Part shown: positions 54,333 to 64,000 of the stretch, one piece after another
How the letters are laid out: each line of letters begins with the position of its first letter
Numbering within the stretch: the stretch's first letter is position 1
Assembly (NCBI GenBank): GCA_907163345.1
Contig: CAJQUN010000009.1
Coordinates: 3,596,001 to 3,660,000 of the forward strand
Length of the DNA stretch: 64,000 nucleotides
Direction: 5' to 3'
DNA from: Haberlea rhodopensis
Taxonomy: Eukaryota; Streptophyta; Magnoliopsida; Lamiales; Gesneriaceae
The notes under the pieces: model-generated
Seen by the model: the letters and a program-made list of their open reading frames with translations, nothing else
What the model was told of the DNA's origin: nothing
The model's database searches: none
Program-made: the position numbers and the translations under genes

Positions 54333-54599
54333 CTGGAAGAATGCATCGAGGTACAAGTATTTCTATGTCTGTGGTTAAGTAGTTATTGTTCATGTGAAGG
54401 AGTACTATACTGCAAATCTCACTATGATCAAATTTTCAAGCTAACTGGAAGATTGGATTCGAGATACAAGTGTTCTAGATTCAATCACAAGATTATTGTG
54501 CCTTTGGTGTAAGATAACAGAGTTTGAAAGTGTGATGGTTTTCTTGAATGCTGTTTGAAGCTTAATATGTGCGTTTTTGGTGTAATAAAACCAAGTCAT
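54333..54599. other. No gene recognised
   Basis: Sequence between the PPR pseudogene and the minisatellite, without recognisable motifs. Confidence 0.45.
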
Positions 54600-56195
54600 G
54601 TTATCCACAAACTATGATATTTAATATCACAAACTAGCTTATATAATACAACAAATCAGTATATTTAGTACCACAAATTGTATAATTTAGTACCACAGAT
54701 TATGTTATATAGTAACACAAATTATAATATTTAGTACCACAAATAGGTGCATTTAGTACCATATATTAGCTTATATAGTACCACAAATCAGTATATTTGG
54801 TAACACAAATCAGTATATTTAGTACCACAAATTTAGGGATGGCAATGGGGCGGGTCCAAACCCGAACCCGTATTGAACCCGACCCACCGGGGCGGGTCCA
54901 AACCCGCTTCAACCGGGTTTGGAAGCGGGGCGGGGCGGGTCCTGGGATTGGCCGCACCCGCCCCGCACCCGCCCCGCTATGCATTTTTAATTTTTTTTTA
55001 AAAAAAATAATATTGAATATACATTTCACTTCTTTGATTGTACAATAATGTGTTATTGTTTAATTTCATATCAAAATTCATGTGTTTATGGTAAAGAAGT
55101 TGAACATTTTGAATGGAATAAAAACTAAATAATAAATATTTGATAGTTTAAAGATAGTTTTACAATGCTTATATAAATATTTAATAGAGGAAAACATTAA
55201 ATTCAATCTCAAAACTCAATTTTGTGTTTCAAATTAATTTCTACCAAATTTTTTTTTATAAAAAAAAAAATTGTTTGCGGGGCGGGGCGGGTAAACCCGC
55301 GAACCGGCGGGTCTAAGCGGGGCGGGGGGGGGGCGGGTGGGTATGGGTTTTATGTGTAGCGGGGCGGGTCCTGGGATTGACCAAACCCGTCCAAACCCGC
55401 CCCGTTGCCATCCCTACACAAATTATGTAATTTAGTACCAAAAATATGTTATTTAGCACCACATATTAACTTATATAGTACGACAAATCTATATATTTGG
55501 TACACAAATCAACATATTTGGTACCACATAGTAGCTTATGTAGTATCACAAATTATGTTATTTAGTACAAAAAATATGTTATTTAGTACCACAAATCAGT
55601 ATATTTAGTACTACATATTAGCTTATATAATACTACAAATCAGTACATTTGGTACCACAAATCAGTATATTTAGTACCACAAAGTAACTTATAAATTATA
55701 AAATACCAAAAATTATGTTATTTAGTACCAAAATATGTTATTTAGTACCACATATTAACTTACAGAGTACCACAAATCAGTATATTTGGTAGCATAATTC
55801 AGTATATTTAGGGCCACATAGTAGCTTATAAAATATCACAAATTATGTTATTTAGTACCAAATATGTTATTTAGTACCACAAATCAGTATATTAGTACCA
55901 CAAAGTAGCTTATATAGTACCACAAATCAGTATATTTAGTATCACAAAGTAACTTATATAATGCCGCAAATTATGTTATTTACTACCAAAAATTTGTTAT
56001 TTATTTCAACATATAACTTATAAAATCCACTAATCAGTATATTTGGTATCACAAATCAGTATATTTGTACCACATAGTAGCTTATATAGTACACAAATTA
56101 TATTATTTAGTACCCAAAATATGTTGTTTATTACCCACACAAATCAATATATTTTGTACCAACAAATCAGTTATATTTAGTATTACAAAGTAACT
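54600..56195. repeat. AT-rich minisatellite, about 22-bp unit (TAGTACCACAAATCAGTATATT)
   Basis: Dozens of diverged units of about 22 bp with the core TTTAGTACCACAAAT, often arranged in higher-order sets alternating with TTATGTTATTTAGTACC and AACTTATATAGTACC. It is interrupted by h9 (54834-55416) and runs into the N gap, so its true length is unknown. Confidence 0.9.
54834..55416. mobile_element. h9: short hAT-type MITE
   Basis: Ends TAGGGATGGCAATGGGGCGG and …CCGCCCCGTTGCCATCCCTA, perfect 8-bp duplication CACAAATT (54826-54833, 55417-55424). Sub-terminal regions repeat GGGGCGGGT/ACCCGCCCC. 583 bp, non-coding, inserted into the minisatellite. Confidence 0.93.
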
Positions 56196-56695
56196 NNNNN
56201 NNNNNNNNNNNNNNNNNNNNNNNNNNNNNNNNNNNNNNNNNNNNNNNNNNNNNNNNNNNNNNNNNNNNNNNNNNNNNNNNNNNNNNNNNNNNNNNNNNNN
56301 NNNNNNNNNNNNNNNNNNNNNNNNNNNNNNNNNNNNNNNNNNNNNNNNNNNNNNNNNNNNNNNNNNNNNNNNNNNNNNNNNNNNNNNNNNNNNNNNNNNN
56401 NNNNNNNNNNNNNNNNNNNNNNNNNNNNNNNNNNNNNNNNNNNNNNNNNNNNNNNNNNNNNNNNNNNNNNNNNNNNNNNNNNNNNNNNNNNNNNNNNNNN
56501 NNNNNNNNNNNNNNNNNNNNNNNNNNNNNNNNNNNNNNNNNNNNNNNNNNNNNNNNNNNNNNNNNNNNNNNNNNNNNNNNNNNNNNNNNNNNNNNNNNNN
56601 NNNNNNNNNNNNNNNNNNNNNNNNNNNNNNNNNNNNNNNNNNNNNNNNNNNNNNNNNNNNNNNNNNNNNNNNNNNNNNNNNNNNNNNNNNNNNNN
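56196..56695. other. Assembly gap (500 N)
   Basis: Exactly 500 undetermined bases, a conventional gap size. It lies at the junction of two tandem arrays, where assembly is expected to fail. Frames spanning it are artefacts. Confidence 0.98.
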
Positions 56696-57025
56696 GTTGG
56701 GTAGCGAGCTTGTTCGAAATTTTATTAGTTTTCTCATTGGATCGGGATGTTTGGTCCACGTTTAAACCTAAATTGTCTAAGTTGTTGTGCCTCGGGGTAG
56801 CTAGCATTTCATGTTCGAATTTATTAGTTACTCGAGGGATCGGGATGTTTGGTCCATGTTTTAACCTAATTTGCCTAAGTTGTTATGCTCGGGGTAGAGA
56901 GCTTGTTCGGAATTTTATTAGCTTACTCGTGGGATCGGGATGTTGGTCTACGTTTTTTTAAACTAAAATTACATAAGTTGTTGTGCTCGGGGTTTGCGAG
57001 CTTGTTCGAATTATTAACTACTTAT
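56696..57025. repeat. Tandem repeat, about 98-bp unit, more than three copies
   Basis: Units contain TTGTGCTCGGGGTAG, GAGCTTGTTCGAA, TTTATTAG and GGGATCGGGATGTTTGGTC, starting at about 56696, 56784, 56881 and 56979. The left end is lost in the gap. Confidence 0.85.
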
Positions 57026-57165
57026 CTACTCGGGATGCTTTCCCTCGAGCACGATCATATCTATTTGCTCGGGATGTTTTCCCTCCGCATGATCATCTAT
57101 TTGCTCGGGATGTTTCTCTCGAGCCCGGTCATATCTATTGCTCGGGATATTTTGATGTTCGGTGC
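57026..57165. repeat. Tandem repeat, about 37-bp unit (CTCGGGATGTTTTCCCTCGAGC)
   Basis: Three to four units with CTCGGGATG, then CCCTCGAGC-like and GATCATATCTATTTG. The CTCGGGA core is shared with the R2 LTR array, suggesting this stretch is part of a related LTR. Confidence 0.8.
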
Positions 57166-57353
57166 TCGGGAAGGATTCTTTATTGGTGTTTCAGAAGTTC
57201 TAGATGGTTATTCAATGGGGTATTCGATGAGCTTGAATGTAGTGTTTTTTTGTGCTCAGGACGAGCTTTATGTGCTCAGCCTTTGGTTGCTCAGGATATT
57301 TCTTATTTCAAGCCGAGCTTTATATGCTCTCGTGATAATTATATCTCGAAATT
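57166..57353. other. Unassigned sequence left of R7
   Basis: Still contains scattered GCTCAGGA/GCTCGGGA words, and is probably the continuation of the same old LTR-like repeat into which R7 inserted. Confidence 0.4.
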
Positions 57354-58533
57354 TGTTAGGATCGGTCCGGAGTGTTTAGAGGGGGGGTGAATGAACACTC
57401 CTTCTAAAATTAATCCTTCATGATTTCTTTCGGATTAGTGAAAGAAATCTGTTTCTTAATCAATTCTTGTACAAAACAGACCACTGAAAATATAAGTGCG
57501 GAACGGTCTGTTCTTGTATGTAAGAACGGCTCGATGGCTAGTGAGAAGGAATGAGTGCAGAAATAAGATACACAGGATATGTTTCTGGAAGTTCGAAGGT
57601 GGTGTAATCCTTCTACGTCTCCCCTTCTTCCAATTAAGGAAGGTTTATACTAGAAGACTTTGATTTATACAATCCTGTTGTACAAACCCGATTCAGACTG
57701 GATTTACCTCACTACCAATCTGAAACTCCTAGTCACTCAATCTGCTCAGACACACTCTGTCTGACAGTTACAATATGTTTCTCACTTCTATTTTCAACAC
57801 AAAACCAAGATGCGCACAGTGATCCTAAATGATCAAATGTTACAAAGTAAACGTGCTTGAGAATGATTTCAGCTCGAGAGCTTCTGAACTTGTAAGCTTG
57901 TGCTGTTTTTGCTTTCTTGTGCGTTTTTCAATTGATCAGCGAGAGTCAGTAGCAAGAGTCCGTAAGTTCCTTTTGTTGCATCCTTTTATAGTTGAAGGTA
58001 CCAACGACATTATTCCTTTATGTGCAACTTTGACTCTGCTTACACTCTGAGTAGGCTTCAGTCTTCTTCTTCAGGAAACTTGCCGTTCTGGTTCATACTT
58101 TCGGCGACTGTCAGGTAAGCTACTCTTTGTCTTCTTACCTATTATGGCAATCTTCAGTCTTTGGTCCTTTGTAGTATTAATTACAACATTAAATGCTACA
58201 ATAAATAGCCGTTAATGATTCGGACTGAGGAGCCATTGTGTATATATCCTAAGCTGCTCTGATCTGATAAAGATAGAGATCGATCTGAAGCTTCGGTTTA
58301 GTCAGTCTGATATTCATCGATCCGATCTGATAAGTAATGTGACTTATCAGCTTGTTCTGTTGTTGAGCTATCGATCTGGTCAGCCTGATTACCCTCGATC
58401 CGGTCTGATATGCTTTGTCATCTTATCAGCTTGATCTGTTTTGGACGATCGTTCTGGTCAGTCTGATTTCTCTCGATCCGGTCTGATATTTTTGTCATCT
58501 TTAAAATCTCATCAATAAGATCCGGGACTAACA
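57354..58533 (-). repeat. R7 3' LTR (1180 bp)
   Basis: On the plus strand it begins TGTTAGGATCGG and ends CCGGGACTAACA, giving 6-bp inverted ends TGTTAG/CTAACA. The PPT adjoins 58533. The second LTR is not in the window, so the left edge rests on the inverted ends. It contains repeated GATCTGATAA/CGATCCGGTCTGATA units at about 58255-58500. Confidence 0.85.
58255..58500. repeat. Diverged tandem repeat in the R7 LTR, about 65-80 bp period
   Basis: Three units with the order CGATCTGGTCAGTCTGATT, then CTCGATCCGGTCTGATA, then CTTATCAGCTTGATCTGTT. Confidence 0.75.
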
Positions 58534-58546
58534 AATCCCCCTTTTT
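58534..58546 (-). other. R7 polypurine tract
   Basis: On the minus strand AAAAAGGGGGATT directly precedes the TGTTAGTCCC start of the 3' LTR. Confidence 0.9.
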
Positions 58547-58782
58547 GATGATGACAAAACCTAGCTTCTAAGTCTTTTTAATCAGTCTGATGAGAACTCT
58601 GAAGCGAAAACTTTCGGATCGATTACTCTTTCTTGTTCAAAATAAATGAACATCATTAAGTTGGATCGATAAGCTTTTATTATTAAGCCTTATGTTGTAG
58701 TTCAAAAAATGAACACGGACTTAATCGAAAGAGGATTTTTATTGATCACCAAAAAATCCTAAATACAGACAGTCTGAAAATA

Positions 58783-61256
58783 TTATTTTCTAGAAGACTG
58801 AGACGGAGGCGGCCTGAAGTCTTTCTTCTTTTCCCCCTTTTTGTCAGCAGCAATCTCTTGAAGAAAGTCGACAACTTGTGCTAGCTGCGCGTGCTGATAG
58901 CGTCAAGACGAACGTCTTGAGCGCGGAGGGAATTGGCAACAGATGCTCTGACTTCAGTGGCTAGTTCGATCTGCTCTTTTCTCAGACTGTTCTTATAAGA
59001 GGCTTGTTGAGAAAACAGATCGTTTATGCCTCGCTGAAGGCTTCCGATACTGGCAGTCATCTTCTCTTTGAATTAATCAAAGTCCAAAGCCGTAAGCCTC
59101 TGACCTTGATGAACTTCGAGAATGCGTTGAGAGAGTGACAGGCAGTTGTCGGAGAGGTGCTGAAGAGTCATTGCCAAAAATGGAGGTGCATCAGATTGTT
59201 GGCTGGGAGAGAGCGATCTGAGATGAGACAAGCCTGTTCATCTCGTCAGCACCGGGACAAGTGAAGATACAGCAACTTGGTGACTTTCGGATCGGATCAA
59301 GCTGACCAGATCCGACGAAAATGTTTGAATAAAAGCCATATCTTCATCTGATTGGATTGGAGGAGTGCTTGGTCTGGAGGGCTCCTCAATCTAGAGAGCT
59401 GCAACAACGGTGGACACCACCAGATCCGGATCGACGAATTCTGCAGCACCAACTGTTGCAAGTTCTACTGTTGGACTGATTTGCGAGCGGGAGGCTGAGG
59501 ACCCCAAAGGAATGGAGGTTGTTGGAGAGTCCAACAATACATTCAATGGTTCATCATCGGGCACAGACGGAGCATTAGGCAATGGCTGCTCCGCTGTCTG
59601 GTCTGGTAGTGGCTCTGCAGTCTGATCTGGTATTGGCTCTGCAGTCTGATCTGCTGCATCAAAATGAATAACCTCAACGAAAGGTTCTGTCATAGTTACT
59701 TGCAGAGGGATGATCCGGGCTGGTTGTGGGAGTGGATACACTGAGCTTCTGTCGTTGAAAACGGACAGCTAAGTGAAGAGCATGAACATCCATCTCGAGT
59801 TGAGCAATAACAGCCCCATCATCTCTGGCAGTTGGAGCAAGCGGATCGAAGTTCTGTTTCTTAGCAGCTAGGATCAGAGTGGCCATACTGAATCTTTGAT
59901 TAGCCGTAAATAGCTCTTTGCGCTGCACGGCAAGCCAAACATCATCAGTCTCTCTTCCTTTCAGAACTTCCTCTTCCATCTTCTTCAGTCTGCTCAACTT
60001 ACCGAAGAATAACTCAATGTGGTTGATAGTCCGGTACTGGACATATTCATCAAAGACCACAATGAGTGCCTTCACCTTCTCATCAACATCCTCCATAGCG
60101 ATGTCGATGGCTGTCTGCGCGGCAGATTTGGGTTTAGAGGAGAGGGGTTCGGAGAGAATGGCTTTTCCCTTGCCGGTGGAGGAAGGGGACTTGATCCCTG
60201 ATTGGGTATAATCGCCCAACTCAGTGATAACAATCCCTTTCACCACGGGAATGGTAGAGGGGACTCGGATAGTGACTTTAGGTGCAAGGGTTGAAGCTTG
60301 TGAAGGTTGGATGGAAGGTTGGGGTGCAGGGGAGGCTTTAGTTGGAGGCAATATGGGTAAGGCTTTGAGAGGTAATGGTTTGCTGGGCTTGGTAATCTGG
60401 GTTCTTGGCTTTTTGGGAAGTGGCTTGGTTGGTGGCGAGGGAGCAGACTGTTTCTTCCGAATCAGTCTGGATGGTCAGTTTGCGCTTGACGCGAGGTTTG
60501 CGCACAACAGCTTGTTCTTCGCCCTTCTCAATCTTGACTGCAGCCAGAGTAGCAGGAGTAGGCGGAGCACTCTTGGACTTCAGCAATGCAAGTCCTTTGG
60601 AGTTTAGAATCTTAAAGGGGCTGAGAGCGGACTGCTTTCCCAGCTCGATGTCCAAAGACTCTCCAGTAGCTTGCTGAGAGGAACAGCAAAGCATACAGCT
60701 TGTTTCGATGCAATCACTGTTTCCATCAGAACGCCAAACAGAATCACGGACCAGTTCATCGCTGTCCGGATACTATAGCCGCCATAGACGTGAACTTTCT
60801 GCGGTCACAGCATCAAAACTTCCTGCTTGCCCAACAGAGGCTTACCCACTATCTCACACAGCACCTGGAAATGAAAGAGCATTTCCTTCTTCTTAAACGA
60901 TGGTTGCAGGCGGTGGCCAAGAATAGATATATCCCTTGAAGATCTGAGAGTGACGCCTGAGGAATCTGTCCAAATTCCGTCAGTCCGGAATTGGGGAGGC
61001 CAAAGGTTTTGGCCAGCGTCATCGGCGAGATCTCAAAGATTTGCCCTTGACAGTAGTAGATATGGATGTCTTCTGGGAGACGGCATTGGCGAATAGTTCA
61101 CGGATTTCTGATTCATAAACAACGGTGCCGCATTCCAGAAAGTTTCTCAGACCAGAAGATTCCAAAGCTCTGAAGATGGACACCATCTCTGCATCTTCTG
61201 CCCTGTAAATCATCATTAAACTCAACGGAGAGGGAGTTATGAGTGATGGTAGCCAT
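58783..61256 (-). pseudogene. R7 env-like / plant-transposon-protein region, frameshifted
   Basis: Read on the minus strand from MATITHNSLSVEF (ATG at 61256); after a one-base loss near 61215 it continues as DAEMVSIFRALESSGLRNFL and GTVVYESEIRELFANAVS. Later frames (60694-60338, 60351-59674, 59741-59391) give a Lys/Ser/Pro-rich linker (KAKNP, KGKAIL), a helical stretch (VKALIVVFDEYVQYRTINHI) and an acidic Pro repeat. The end, near 58910-58783, reads AQVVDFLQEIAADKKGEKKK. Together these look like the long accessory protein encoded after pol in Sireviruses; its start resembles the family of R2 ORF2. No membrane segment is evident. The function is unproven in this group. Confidence 0.65.
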
Positions 61257-61682
61257 TGGAATGAAAACAAACGAATGCGAAGATTTAGGAGAGTGAGAGA
61301 GTAAGAAAACAGATAACGGTAATTTGTAAAAAGTGAAATAAAATGAAATGTTCAGCCCGCTAAATAGGAGAGAGAAGACACGTGTCTTTATCTCGATGAC
61401 TGATGAAAGAAATTCAAAATAAACGGTCAGGATACAGATAGTTAAGGCGGTTAAAATGCGATCAGTCCGGGCTGTTTTTGTACAAAAGATGAATTGACCA
61501 AACAGATCATGGGATAACATCAGATTGACATAGATCGGTCTGAAAGTTCGGACCGGTCTGTGTCTTTCTGAACATTGTATTATCGATCTGTGGTAACAAA
61601 AATCTTAAGTGCGAAAGTAAGAAAACATCTAAACTATTAAGATAAGTCAATTAATCCAAGAATTTGACGAAAATAATTAAAC
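61257..61682 (-). other. R7 spacer between pol and the env-like region
   Basis: No domain is recognised. The frame overlapping 61520-61257 has no conserved motif before MATITHN. Confidence 0.55.
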
Positions 61683-62341
61683 TTAGCCTCTGGGAGCGGT
61701 TTGGTGAAGATGTCTGCTGCTTGCTGCTCTGTTGAGATGTGCTCGATCCGAATTCCTTTTTGCCAACATGATCTCGATAAAGTGATGGCGTATATCAATG
61801 TGCTTTGTTCGAGAGTGCAAAACTGGATTATACGTTATAGCGATTGCACTTGTGTTGTCGCAAAATATCGGAGAGTCAACAGCTTGGATGCCATAGTCTT
61901 TGAGCTGGTGTTGAATCCAGAGCATTTGAGCGCAACAGCTTCCAGCGGCTAGATACTCTACTTCAGTGTGGATGTGGCAATCGATGTCTGCTTTTTACTG
62001 AACCAAGAGATCAATCTTTCACCTAGAAATTGACATGTTCCACTGGTGCTTTTACGATCAATCTTACACCCAGCGTAGTCTGCATCTGAATATCCGATCA
62101 AGCTGAAGTTCGAAGCTTGAAGTTCGAATCTTTTGGAGTACCAAAGACCAACGTTCTGAGATCCTTTTAAGTATTTCAGAATACGCTTGGCAGCAATAAA
62201 ATGTGATTGCTTTGGTTCTGACTGAAATCTGGCGCACATACAGACTGAGAACATAATATCAGGCCGGCTCGCTGTAAGATACAATAGCGATCTGATTAGT
62301 CCTCTATACATGGTTACTTCAACTGCTGTTCCCCCCTTCAT
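61683..62341 (-). pseudogene. R7 RNase H region
   Basis: YRGLIRSLLYLTASRPDIMF, then GYSDADYAGCKIDRKSTSGT and FLGERLISWFSKKQTSIATS, a frame break near 61960, then AAGSCCAQMLWIQHQLKDYG and NPVLHSRTKHIDIRHHFI. This is typical copia RNase H, which removes the RNA template during reverse transcription. The break disables it. Confidence 0.88.
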
Positions 62342-62365
62342 CTTTGTCTAACTTGATTGTTGGAC

Positions 62366-63084
62366 TCATTGGAGTTGATGCAGTTGAGCATGTTTCCATT
62401 CCAAATCTCTTGAGGAGCTCTTTGGTATACTTGGTCTGGTTGATGAAATACCATTGCTAAGCTGTTTGACTTGGAGACCCAGAAAGAATGAAAGTTCTCC
62501 CATCATGCTCATCTCAAACTGTCCCTGCATTAGCTTAGAAAACTTCTCGCACAATTTGGGGTTAGTTGACCCAAAGATTATGTCATCAACATAAATCTGA
62601 ACTAATATGGTATGTTCCCCCTTAATAAATTTAAATAGAGTTTTATCTACTGAGCCGATCTGAAAATCATGGTTCAGCAGAAATTGAGATAGAGTGTCAT
62701 ACCAGGCTCTTGGAGCTTGTTTCAGACCATACACTGCTTTATTCAGTAGATACACATGATTGGGATGCAAATGGTCTTGAAATCCAGGTGGTTGCTCAAT
62801 GTAGACTTCTTCCTGAAGCTTTCCATTAAGAAAATCGCTCTTAACGTCCATCTGATATACTTTGAAGTCTTTAAAGGCAGCATATGCAAGAAAGATCCGG
62901 ATGGCTTCAAGTCTGGCGACTGGTGCAAATGATTCATCGAAGTCGATTCCTTCTTCTTGTCTGAATCCTTGTGCCACCAGTCTGGCTTTGTTTCTAACCA
63001 CAGTTCCATCTGCATCCAGCTTATTCTGAAAACCCATCTGGTTCCAATGACAGGCAGATCGCTTGGTCTGGGGTTAGACTCCAA
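62366..63084 (-). pseudogene. R7 reverse transcriptase
   Basis: Main frame 63037-62366: KARLVAQGFRQEEGIDFDES, VYQMDVKSDFLNGKLQEEVY, AVYGLKQAPRAWYDTLSQFL and the catalytic box IYVDDIIFGSTN (about 62585). YVDDIIFGSTN is characteristic of Sirevirus-type copia RT. The upstream part (63084-63040: LPVIGTRWVF) is in another frame, and the downstream part breaks near 62440, so the protein is not intact. Confidence 0.9.
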
Positions 63085-63477
63085 ACTTGATTTGTTCGAA
63101 CTGATTTAGCTCTTCTTGCATGGCCTTAATCCAGTTGAAATCAGTGAGAGCTTCATCGATCTTCTTAGGTTCCAGAGTAGAGATGAAAGCAGCATTGTGA
63201 ATTCATCCATTATCTGTCCTCTGGTTCTGATCGGTGCAGAGGGACTACCAATTACTGATTGGGTGGATGCTTCTTAGTCCATCGATAGCTTGACTCTGGA
63301 TTGTCTTGGTTCGGTCGGATGAGTAGTAGCATGATCAGCATCTGCTTTAACATTTGAGTGAAGATTGTCCGGATCAGCTCGATCTGAGAGGCTTCAATGG
63401 CTTGAACCGGTCTGTCTGGTACTTCTGGTTCTGGTGGATTGTCTCTTGACCTGTTAGCTACAATCTCATCATCACTG
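63085..63477 (-). pseudogene. R7 integrase-RT linker, decayed
   Basis: Ser/Thr/Asp-rich, poorly conserved spacer typical between copia integrase and RT. Only fragments such as EALTDFNWIKAMQEELNQFE (about 63160-63100) are readable. Confidence 0.65.
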
Positions 63478-64000
63478 TTAGCTTCGAGATGGATATTTTA
63501 CATCTGATTTGAATTGATTCTTGTTGCCCTCAACACATAATGATTCATAAAAAACTACATGAACAGATTCTTCTACAGTTAAGGTTCGATTATTAAAAAT
63601 TCGATAAGCTTTGCTAGATGATGAATATCCTAAAAATATTCTATTATCTGACTTAGCTTCAAATGCTGTAAGATGATTCTTACCATTGTTATGAACGAAG
63701 CATTTACAGCCAAAAACATGAAGGTGAGAAATAGACGGTCTGTTACCAGTCCATATTTCATATGGGGTAAGGTTCAGCTTCTTGTTGATCATGGACCGAT
63801 TTTGAGTGTAGCAAGCAGTGTTTACAGCTTCTGCCCAGAACTTTTGCGAAATGCCAGAATCAGCAAGCATTGTTCTTGCTGCTTCCTTGAGCGTTCTGTT
63901 TCTTCGTTCTGCAACTCCATTCTGTTGAGGAGTTCGAGCGGCTGAAAACTCATGCTTGATGCCATGATCTTCTAGAAAGGATTCAAGATTCTGATATGAA
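63478..64000 (-). pseudogene. R7 integrase C-terminal half, cut by window end
   Basis: The frame is open from the window end: FSAARTPQQNGVAERRNRTL (the region of the catalytic Glu), then MLADSGISQKFWAEAVNTAC, LNLTPYEIWTGNRPSISHLH and VFGCKCFVHNNGKNHL. These are copia integrase motifs after the DDE core. It continues past 64000. Confidence 0.9.

Larger units (their letters stand above)
57354..64000 (-). mobile_element. R7: Sirevirus-like copia element with env-like region, 5' part beyond window
   Basis: On the minus strand: integrase (64000-63478), RT (about 63084-62366), RNase H (62341-61683), env-like region (61256-58783), PPT (58534-58546) and 3' LTR (57354-58533). A gene between pol and the 3' LTR is a Sirevirus trait, as is the AAAAAGGGGG tract. 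Frameshifts in RT, RNase H and env show decay. Gag, protease and the 5' LTR lie past 64000. Confidence 0.88.

Noticed and set aside
56103..56807. Long minus-strand frames of 184-234 codons
   Set aside because: They run through the 500-N gap; the open reading is created by undetermined bases.

Overview
The window is nuclear DNA from a flowering plant, most likely a eudicot with a transposon-rich genome. The evidence is a three-exon plant SUMO gene, a PPR-type pseudogene, retrotransposons primed by initiator tRNA-Met (TGGTATCAGAGC), a Sirevirus-type copia element with an env-like region, MULEs and many hAT-type elements. Only two loci look like working host genes: a short bL31-type (probably mitochondrial) ribosomal protein gene near 41.2-42.9 kb (+), and a SUMO gene at 48.8-51.3 kb (-). 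Almost everything else is a transposable element or its remains. I found no tRNA, rRNA or CRISPR array.

Layout. 1-15475: a Tekay/Del-like Ty3 chromovirus on the minus strand (R1). It is split inside integrase by a young 7.6 kb copia-type element on the plus strand (R2, 1614-9223; 1405-bp LTRs, 5-bp duplication GTACC). R2 has gag but no pol, plus a second long ORF of plant-transposon-protein/coiled-coil type. 15476-19359: a second chromovirus (R3) keeping only LTR, gag and protease, joined abruptly to the R1 LTR. 19360-24900: a copia protease scrap, a hAT element with perfect 8-bp duplication (h1), hAT relics and MITEs. 24941-26917: a solo LTR with perfect 5-bp duplication (R4). 26978-30060: a degenerate MULE (M1, +). 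30060-35805: unidentified decayed coding DNA, a hAT relic, and a truncated copia element (R5) whose LTR region carries another hAT element (h4). 36149-40480: a LINE remnant (-) broken by two hAT elements (h5, h6) only 24 bp apart; h6 itself holds a solo LTR (R6). 41240-42878: the bL31 locus with a hAT-type element (h7) in its first intron. 43925-46433: a second MULE copy (M2, -) inverted relative to M1. 48818-51290: SUMO. 51483-53230: a foldback/MULE-like region carrying h8. 53697-54332: PPR pseudogene. 54600-56195: a 22-bp minisatellite carrying h9 and running into a 500-N gap (56196-56695). 56696-57165: two further tandem arrays. 57354-64000: a Sirevirus-like copia element (R7, -) with LTR, PPT, decayed env-like region, RNase H, RT and integrase.

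How it fits together. Nesting gives a relative timeline: R2 is younger than R1, h5 and h6 are younger than the LINE, R6 is younger than h6, and h4 is younger than R5. The most unusual items are R2 itself; the GC-rich palindrome arrays that recur in LTRs of both Ty3 and copia families here; the inverted MULE pair; and an orphan small membrane-protein exon just downstream of the bL31 gene.
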